NCBI GenBank assembly: GCA_019057975.1
Contig: JAHLWJ010000157.1
Coordinates: 1 to 10,156, forward strand
Length of the DNA stretch: 10,156 nucleotides
Source of the DNA: Promethearchaeota archaeon
Lineage (GTDB): Archaea > Asgardarchaeota > Lokiarchaeia > Sigynarchaeales > SOKP01
Reading direction: 5' to 3'
Below, piece by piece: positions 5,782 to 10,156 of the stretch. The notes beneath the pieces are model-generated. The model had not been told where the DNA came from. It did not search any database and worked only from the letters and a program-made list of their open reading frames with translations. Numbering within the stretch: position 1 is the stretch's first letter; each line of letters opens with the position of its first letter. The translations under genes and the position numbers were made by a program.

Positions 5782-6435
5782 ATGATAGATGTAACACATA
5801 TCGTAGAGATTTTAAAAGATAAACCTTTTTTACTTTATTATTTATATAATAAATACCAAACAGGTGATGACTTAAGATTACCAAAATTTATCAACAGAAG
5901 AAAAGTTGTTCTAGATCTTATAAATCTTGGCTTGATCGAGTTCATCACATCTATTAAAAAACATCTACATTTTAAAGATGCCAAATTTACAGATTTAGGA
6001 AATACTGTATATATTAAATTAGATTCACTAGGAATTTTTACTATTTTTGATAATATATCATTAATCTCAAGAGATTCTTTTATTACTCAATATGAAAGTA
6101 AATTGAATATACTGGAGGATAAAATCAAATATCCTCAATCTGTATTTTATAAAATTATATTGAAAAATATTGGAGATTTAAATAAATGGATTAGGAATGG
6201 AAATGTTGATTACAGAGTACTTGAAATTGTATTGGTTAAAAAAACTGAAGAGTTTGAAATTTTAAAAGTATTATTCGAATTTAAGTGCGAATTTTGTGCT
6301 AAAAATATGAGTTACTTAAAAGATCTAACTTTTTATTTTGATAATGATGATAATCTCTATTTTCAAATAAAATGTAATAATTGTGAATTAACACATTGGA
6401 TATGTAAAAAATTCCAATGTTTTTATTTTATTTGA
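5782..6435 (+). CDS. Winged-helix protein with C-terminal zinc ribbon
   Basis: This is a 217-residue protein from the preferred start. An upstream in-frame ATG at 5749 would add 11 residues. I prefer 5782 because GGTGAT lies four bases ahead of it, the same spacing seen at the starts at 3816 and 6912, while 5749 has no such site. Residues about 5-80 form a helical region ending in FKDAKFTDLGNTVYIKL, typical of the last helix and wing of a winged helix. The C terminus has CEFC (C169, C172) and CNNC (C198, C201), a four-Cys zinc ribbon. The middle is helical and unrecognised. It diverges from a winged-helix operon and shares the 5657-5698 inverted repeat, so it is a candidate regulator of the divergent promoter. 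A role other than transcription is possible. Confidence 0.8.
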   Translation: MIDVTHIVEILKDKPFLLYYLYNKYQTGDDLRLPKFINRRKVVLDLINLGLIEFITSIKKHLHFKDAKFTDLGNTVYIKLDSLGIFTIFDNISLISRDSFITQYESKLNILEDKIKYPQSVFYKIILKNIGDLNKWIRNGNVDYRVLEIVLVKKTEEFEILKVLFEFKCEFCAKNMSYLKDLTFYFDNDDNLYFQIKCNNCELTHWICKKFQCFYFI

Positions 6436-6745
6436 ATATTTGGTTATATTAGATCAAATCCGAAGGAATTTAATTCTTATTAGGAAACTTTACTAATTTA
6501 AAATTTAAAGATTTTTTCAATCTGCTGAAATTGCTCAAATTTTATAAAGAAAATTGCAGAATATATATTTGTAAAATTAAAACTTAATTTTTCTTAGGAG
6601 TTATGGCAAATTTCCTTAGCGAACCTCCAGAAACTGCAACCCGTGGAGAGAGAATGCCATCCAAGCAGATTTGGCCGTACATGATATCAGGTTTCAATAT
6701 GATGGGGATTTTTTTTATGGGAATCCCCCAAGTACATATTTACAA

Positions 6746-6760
6746 TAACTGTTTCACGAA
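6746..6760 (+). repeat. Dispersed 15-base repeat, copy 4
   Basis: The sequence TAACTGTTTCACGAA has one C-to-T change from copies 1 and 2 and the same orientation. It lies where the transporter stub loses resemblance to a carrier protein, and about 150 bases ahead of the SAP-like/AAA+ operon. Confidence 0.8.
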
Positions 6761-6763
6761 TTT

Positions 6764-6790
6764 TAGAACAAATTTCTTTTTAATGTTCTA
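6764..6790. repeat. 7-base inverted repeat just right of repeat copy 4
   Basis: TAGAACA (6764-6770) and TGTTCTA (6784-6790) are exact reverse complements with a T-rich 13-base spacer. They begin three bases after repeat copy 4. The structure could be a weak hairpin terminator for the transporter stub or part of a larger element with the repeat. No equivalent is evident beside the other three copies. Confidence 0.35.
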
Positions 6791-6821
6791 GTTTTCAATA
6801 AGTTATTTTTAAAAAAGTTAT

Positions 6822-6876
6822 ACAAATATATAATCATAAGATTTAGAATTGTAAGTAATCCTTAAAAAGGCTTTTT
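6822..6876 (+). promoter_or_regulatory. Promoter region of the SAP-like/AAA+ operon
   Basis: An ACAAATATATAATC box at 6822-6835 would start transcription near 6855-6860, leaving a leader of about 55 bases to the TTG at 6912. At the expected transcription start lies AAAAAG-G-CTTTTT (6864-6876), a 13-base palindrome that could be an operator for the winged-helix protein encoded first in the operon. The box is one of several A/T runs, and the palindrome is simple in composition. Confidence 0.35.
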
Positions 6877-6911
6877 CAAAGCTTCAAATTTGTAATATTT
6901 AAGGTGATAAT

Positions 6912-7478
6912 TTGGTTAATCTAGATAAACTCACAGTAAATTATTTAAATAAATTAGGTAAAGAATTAAATATAACATTTAAAAGCTCTAGTAAAAAAGC
7001 TGATAAGATAAAAACAATACTAAACGCAGGGATCTCAAATAGCAAACTTGAAGAATTATTTAATAAATATTTAAATCAGTATCAAGATTCAAAAGGAAAA
7101 CCAAAAATTACTAAGAAGAGACCAGTTCAAGTTTCGGTTAAATTAGAGGAACGTGTTAATCTACTAGAAGAACAGGTAAAATTTTTAATGTCTAAGATCG
7201 ATAATTTTGAGGTATATTTAGCAAAAGAGCGTTCCTCCAAGCAAGTAGGTGGGGGGTACAACATATTTGATGTCCAAAAAATAATAATATCAAAAGTGTT
7301 ACCAGGAGATTCAATATCTATTGATGAGATTATGAATATAAAGAAACTTAAGAAATATCCTAAGAATTTAATTGAGAAGGCTATTATCGATTTAATAGAT
7401 GATGAAATTTTTGATGGTTCAGAGGGGCGTTCAAGTCAAAAAATACAAGGAAACATAGCGCGATTAATACGCAGGTAG
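6912..7478 (+). CDS. SAP-like, coiled-coil and winged-helix protein
   Basis: This 188-residue, basic protein starts with TTG, with GGTGAT three bases ahead. Residues about 4-40 (KLTVNYLNKLGKELNI, then KKADKIKTILNAG) match the two-helix SAP/HeH/Rho-N-like fold that binds nucleic acid. A Lys-rich linker leads to a heptad coiled coil at 77-105 (LEERVNLLEEQVKFLMSKI). Residues 116-185 resemble a winged-helix domain (FDVQKIIISKVL, then LIEKAIIDLIDDEIFDG). It has no catalytic motif. The gene ends 27 bases before the AAA+ nuclease gene on the same strand, so the two form an operon. The likely role is DNA recognition or target loading for the ATPase-nuclease, and possibly control of its own promoter. 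The partnership is inferred from gene order. Confidence 0.85.
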   Translation: MVNLDKLTVNYLNKLGKELNITFKSSSKKADKIKTILNAGISNSKLEELFNKYLNQYQDSKGKPKITKKRPVQVSVKLEERVNLLEEQVKFLMSKIDNFEVYLAKERSSKQVGGGYNIFDVQKIIISKVLPGDSISIDEIMNIKKLKKYPKNLIEKAIIDLIDDEIFDGSEGRSSQKIQGNIARLIRR

Positions 7479-7505
7479 GAGAAAATTCTAAAAGGAGGGA
7501 ATGGT

Positions 7506-9950
7506 TTGGCATATCAAAGGAGGTTAACCTGGCCTTCGACAAGTGACTGCGAGAGGTTAAACTCTATTATATTTGAGACGAATATTAATCCATTTGGGAT
7601 AGCATCTTATAATCCTAATGAACCTGTAACAGATTTTGTAGGGAGAAGGGAGGAACTTTTAAAATTTAAAGAACAAATACAAATTGTAATAAATAATAAA
7701 ATCAGTAGATCTGTGAAATTAAATGGGCCTGCAGGTGTTGGAAAATCCACATTATTTAATTTTCTTAAGGAATCGATAGAAAAAGAGAGAATATCTATAA
7801 GACCAGATTCTGAGTATATATTAAAGGATTGTGATGTGCTTTCTACATTCTTTCAAATTCCTGATAAGATCTCAGATTTTTTAGACATTTGGAAACCAAT
7901 GCTAGAGGGTTTAAGACCAGGATTTGAAAAAGAAATAGGTTATGATATAAGCTTACCAGAATATATTACCTTTCAAATAATCTATCGAATGTTTCTAAAT
8001 GATAGAGAAAAATTAGCAGAAATTATATGGAAAGATACAGAACGCCCTCAGAGATTACACCAGGTAGAACTTAGGGATATTATAGATCCATTGTTTTCTC
8101 AAGGAATGCCAGCAGTTCTAGCACTTCAAGAACATTATTCTTTGAAAAAAAGAGAGCTCCGAGATGTTTTTAAAGCCAGAATAAAAGGCAGGACATACGA
8201 AATCAAACGAGTTGATAATAAAAATATTCTTAATCTTTTCAGAGTTATTGATGAAGATGATCCCGACGATTATTTGGAATTAATCCTGGATGCTAATTCA
8301 GATTTATTTAAGACCAATGATGATCTGATAAATTATTTTAATGATTTAATGCGTTATTATGCCTGTAGCACAAAAAAACAACCGATTTTATTGATTGGAA
8401 TCGATGAAGCTGCAAAGGCAGATCCACAAATTTACAATCAATATTATCAAAATTTAGGAAATTTGTTTGTTAAATTGAGAAATACACTAAATGATATTTT
8501 ATTTGTTTTCATATCTACAACGGAGGATTGGGCAGAATTTAATAACATAATAAAGAAAAGTACAGATCTTCAGAGCCAATTAGGAGAATATATGTATGAA
8601 ATGCCCCTAACTCAATTGAATGTAGATGAATTGTCTCAAGTTTTCAAAAACCGTATGAATAGATTTTGGAAAAATTATCCTTCCCAACGTCCTCTTGAAG
8701 CACCTTATTATCCTTTCTCTGAGAATTTATTTGAATATGTATATCGTTATAGATTGAGAGATTTACGCGATACTATACACTTTCTTAAAGATATGTGGAT
8801 TAAGTTTAAATATTTAAGAAAAATTCCCAAATTTGAGACGATTTTCGAATCCTTGAGAGAAGTTCGGAAATTTGATGCAAGGGGGTTCAATCCTAATAAG
8901 TTTAAAAGATTTGAGTGGAATATTATAAAAAATTCATTCAATGATCCTACAAGATTTAGAAGTAATTCTGCAAGATCTTCAGAAGTTGAAAAAGGACTGG
9001 AATATGCGTGGAAGTGTCTCTTATATGAAAATCCACCAACCATTACGAGAGTTGATAATAATTGCACTATTATAACATCAAGTGGTAGTCGTAGACCTGA
9101 TATTTATTTAGAAATTCTGGGTAATTTAGGAGCTGAATTTCGACGTAATATTGAATTTCAAGTAAAAGCTTACGATCAAGGGGGGACCGTTGCCTTACAC
9201 CATATTAAATCTTCACTCGAATTATTTAGGGAACAATTTACAGATTTTATATATTTTATAATCACAGGGAGGGGATTAAAACCAGATGCAGAAGCAGCAA
9301 TTAAAGGCTTAGAAATAACATATCCAAATCGAATAAGACGTCCGATTTTAACTGAAGACCAACGAGATCGTCTGTATTTGTTAGCATTATATAAAGAAAT
9401 TACCGGTAAAAATTTAGATGGAACCCTCCCAAAGGACTTACAAATTGCTAAAGATCTTCTTTCATTTATTATTGGACAACCGATTGAAGATTTTTTGTCG
9501 GGGATTAAAAGGTTAGCTTATAGACAGACAATAACCGAAGCTGAGATTATATCCCCTCCGGTTGTTGAACCTACCGAAACATCTCAAACTGAATTAACAT
9601 CTTTTAGCGAAAGTTTAGAAGCAACAGAAGTTATAGCGGGGCAATTCGAAACTCAAGTAAAATGGTTAGACGATCATCCCAGCCTAAAACCTTATCGATT
9701 TGAAGCATCGGCACTTTGTGGCTACTTAAAAACTAGAGAAGATGGTAGATACAAATTCAAATTTACCATCCCTACAGTGGAAAAAAATGTTATTATGCCT
9801 AATGCCTCCCTACGTAAACAGCTATTTAGAACACTAGTTAAATTTTTGAAAGAAAAGGGATATATTGTTCCAGATAAATCATCGTTTAAACTTACTCAGT
9901 TAGGAGAGCAACTTTATCAAGCAGTAAAAGCCGACAATTATTCTTGTTAA
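7506..9950 (+). CDS. AAA+ ATPase with Mrr-like PD-QxK nuclease domain
   Basis: This 814-residue protein starts at TTG with AGGAGG seven bases ahead. Residues 28-60 (NPFG, then FVGRREELLKF) are the entry of an ORC/STAND-type P-loop domain. Walker A is GPAGVGKST at 74-82 (K80), and Walker B is ILLIGIDEAA with D300 and E301. A sensor-1-like strand is FVFISTTED (333-341), and an Arg-rich helix YRYRLRDLRDT lies at 413-423. About 200 helical residues separate Walker A and B, longer than in standard AAA+ modules. Residues about 490-590 look like a PD-(D/E)XK nuclease: helix SSEVEKGLEYAWKCLL, P531-D532, and EFQVKAY with Q552 and K554. A QxK variant is usual in the Mrr family. A Pro/Thr/Ser-rich linker (680-705) leads to a C-terminal winged-helix-like part at about 730-810. 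It resembles ATP-driven restriction effectors. The defence role is inferred. Confidence 0.85.
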   Translation: MAYQRRLTWPSTSDCERLNSIIFETNINPFGIASYNPNEPVTDFVGRREELLKFKEQIQIVINNKISRSVKLNGPAGVGKSTLFNFLKESIEKERISIRPDSEYILKDCDVLSTFFQIPDKISDFLDIWKPMLEGLRPGFEKEIGYDISLPEYITFQIIYRMFLNDREKLAEIIWKDTERPQRLHQVELRDIIDPLFSQGMPAVLALQEHYSLKKRELRDVFKARIKGRTYEIKRVDNKNILNLFRVIDEDDPDDYLELILDANSDLFKTNDDLINYFNDLMRYYACSTKKQPILLIGIDEAAKADPQIYNQYYQNLGNLFVKLRNTLNDILFVFISTTEDWAEFNNIIKKSTDLQSQLGEYMYEMPLTQLNVDELSQVFKNRMNRFWKNYPSQRPLEAPYYPFSENLFEYVYRYRLRDLRDTIHFLKDMWIKFKYLRKIPKFETIFESLREVRKFDARGFNPNKFKRFEWNIIKNSFNDPTRFRSNSARSSEVEKGLEYAWKCLLYENPPTITRVDNNCTIITSSGSRRPDIYLEILGNLGAEFRRNIEFQVKAYDQGGTVALHHIKSSLELFREQFTDFIYFIITGRGLKPDAEAAIKGLEITYPNRIRRPILTEDQRDRLYLLALYKEITGKNLDGTLPKDLQIAKDLLSFIIGQPIEDFLSGIKRLAYRQTITEAEIISPPVVEPTETSQTELTSFSESLEATEVIAGQFETQVKWLDDHPSLKPYRFEASALCGYLKTREDGRYKFKFTIPTVEKNVIMPNASLRKQLFRTLVKFLKEKGYIVPDKSSFKLTQLGEQLYQAVKADNYSC

Positions 9951-9975
9951 AGATTATGGCATACGTAAAATACAT

Positions 9976-10119
9976 TCACTTTTTTTTAGATTTACCTTGA
10001 GATCTCGGATTATTTGGGTTCAATTGATTTGATCTATTATCTTTTGCTGATTTATTAGCAGGATTATTTGGATTTTTTGAATTTGATCTATTATCGTTTG
10101 GACTTTTATTTTTACCCAT
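9976..10119 (-). CDS. Small Asn/Pro-rich protein with two NPNNP repeats
   Basis: This 47-residue protein consists of two 18-residue repeats, DNRSNSKNPNNPA (9-21) and DNRSNQLNPNNPR (27-39), with Lys-rich ends. The NDxRS...NPNNPA pattern recurs in small hydrophilic proteins of bacteria, archaea and fungi whose function I do not know. It is probably disordered and cytoplasmic. AGGTGA lies six bases ahead of the ATG. The leader shares ATTTAAG-pyrimidine-ATAA plus AGGTGA with that of the SMP-like gene at 3688-3816, so the two may be regulated together. The gene converges on the AAA+ gene, and the stop codons are only about 25 bases apart. The regular repeat, ribosome binding site and codon use support a real gene. 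Confidence 0.8.
   Translation of the reverse strand: MGKNKSPNDNRSNSKNPNNPANKSAKDNRSNQLNPNNPRSQGKSKKK
9980..9987 (+). terminator. Oligo-T terminator of the SAP-like/AAA+ operon
   Basis: Eight consecutive T lie about 30 bases past the stop codon of the AAA+ gene, the usual archaeal termination signal. The tract is also the complement of the Lys codons ending the convergent small gene, so it serves two roles in a very compact junction. Confidence 0.45.
10006..10113. repeat. 54-base tandem duplication inside the NPNNP gene
   Basis: Two adjacent 54-base units correspond to the 18-residue protein repeats. ATTTGATCTATTATC recurs exactly at 10027-10041 and 10081-10095, and GGATTATTTGG at 10007-10017 and 10061-10071, both with a 54-base offset. 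The intervening bases differ more, so the duplication is not very recent, and selection probably maintains the D-N-R-S and N-P-N-N-P blocks. Confidence 0.75.
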
Positions 10120-10156
10120 TAAATTCACCTTTATGCTTAAATTAAATATATGATTT

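Larger units (their letters stand above)
6603..6791 (+). pseudogene. N-terminal stub of a membrane transporter
   Basis: The first 42 or so residues of the 62-residue frame look like the beginning of a multi-span carrier. MANFLSEPPETATRGERMPS is a short charged tail, followed by a hydrophobic segment YMISGFNMMGIFFMGIP like the first membrane span of MFS/GPH-type transporters. After that the frame runs into repeat copy 4 and unrelated A/T-rich sequence, and stops at 6789-6791. The native start is intact: AGGAG lies just ahead of the ATG, with a TATA-like box at 6561-6570. The rest of the transporter is absent from the window, so this is a 3' truncation at or just before the repeat. It could still produce a one-span peptide. 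The transporter family is uncertain. Confidence 0.6.

Noticed and set aside
6704..6728. GGGGATT/AATCCCC hairpin as a terminator
   Set aside because: It falls within the coding part of the transporter stub's membrane span and is not followed by a T tract. It is noted only as a possible aid to deletion.
182..6760. The dispersed repeats as a CRISPR array or as integron attC sites
   Set aside because: The spacing is irregular (0.9-3.1 kb) and the unit is only 15 bases. No paired inverse-core R'/R'' sequences or long imperfect hairpins flank the copies.
8747..9067. A 106-residue open frame on the minus strand
   Set aside because: It lies entirely antisense to the conserved middle of the AAA+ nuclease gene, with no ribosome binding site or recognisable motif.

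Overview
The window is A+T-rich and reads as archaeal DNA. The signs are TATA-like boxes (runs such as TTTAAA or ATATAT) about 35-80 bases ahead of starts, oligo-T stops, and repeated use of GGTGAT as ribosome binding site, which pairs with the 3' end of archaeal 16S rRNA. Protein content, including two tiny hydrophilic proteins with eukaryote-like relatives, suggests an Asgard (Lokiarchaeia-like) archaeon. That placement is inference from sequence character only.

Layout. Positions 1-700 hold a 15-base repeat and the C-terminal remnant of an alpha/beta hydrolase. Positions 706-2316 (minus) encode a three-domain protein: calcineurin-like phosphoesterase, helix-hairpin-helix, and RNase H-fold 3'-5' exonuclease. 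Positions 2317-2931 hold a decayed piece of a type I restriction HsdR-like N-terminal domain and a second repeat copy. Positions 2932-3525 (plus) encode a likely PD-(D/E)XK nuclease, followed by a third repeat copy. Positions 3688-3816 (minus) encode a 42-residue protein resembling seed-maturation (SMP) motifs. Positions 3939-5583 (minus) are a two-gene operon of an unrecognised protein and a double winged-helix protein. This operon is divergent from a winged-helix/zinc-ribbon gene at 5782-6435, and a perfect 13-base inverted repeat lies between them. Positions 6603-6791 are the N-terminal stub of a membrane transporter, ending in the fourth repeat copy. Positions 6912-9950 are an operon encoding a SAP-like/coiled-coil/winged-helix protein and an 814-residue AAA+ ATPase carrying an Mrr-like PD-QxK nuclease domain. 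Positions 9976-10119 (minus) encode a 47-residue protein with two NPNNP repeats.

Interpretation. This looks like an accessory, defence-island-like region: three different putative nuclease modules, two probable regulators and several broken genes. The most unusual structure is the 15-base sequence TAACCGTTTCACGAA, present four times with at most one change, always in the same orientation, and sitting at gene or gene-fragment ends. It divides the window into blocks of about 2.6, 0.9 and 3.1 kb, and the middle block contains exactly one nuclease gene. A cassette-like exchange or insertion site is a working hypothesis, not something shown by the sequence.
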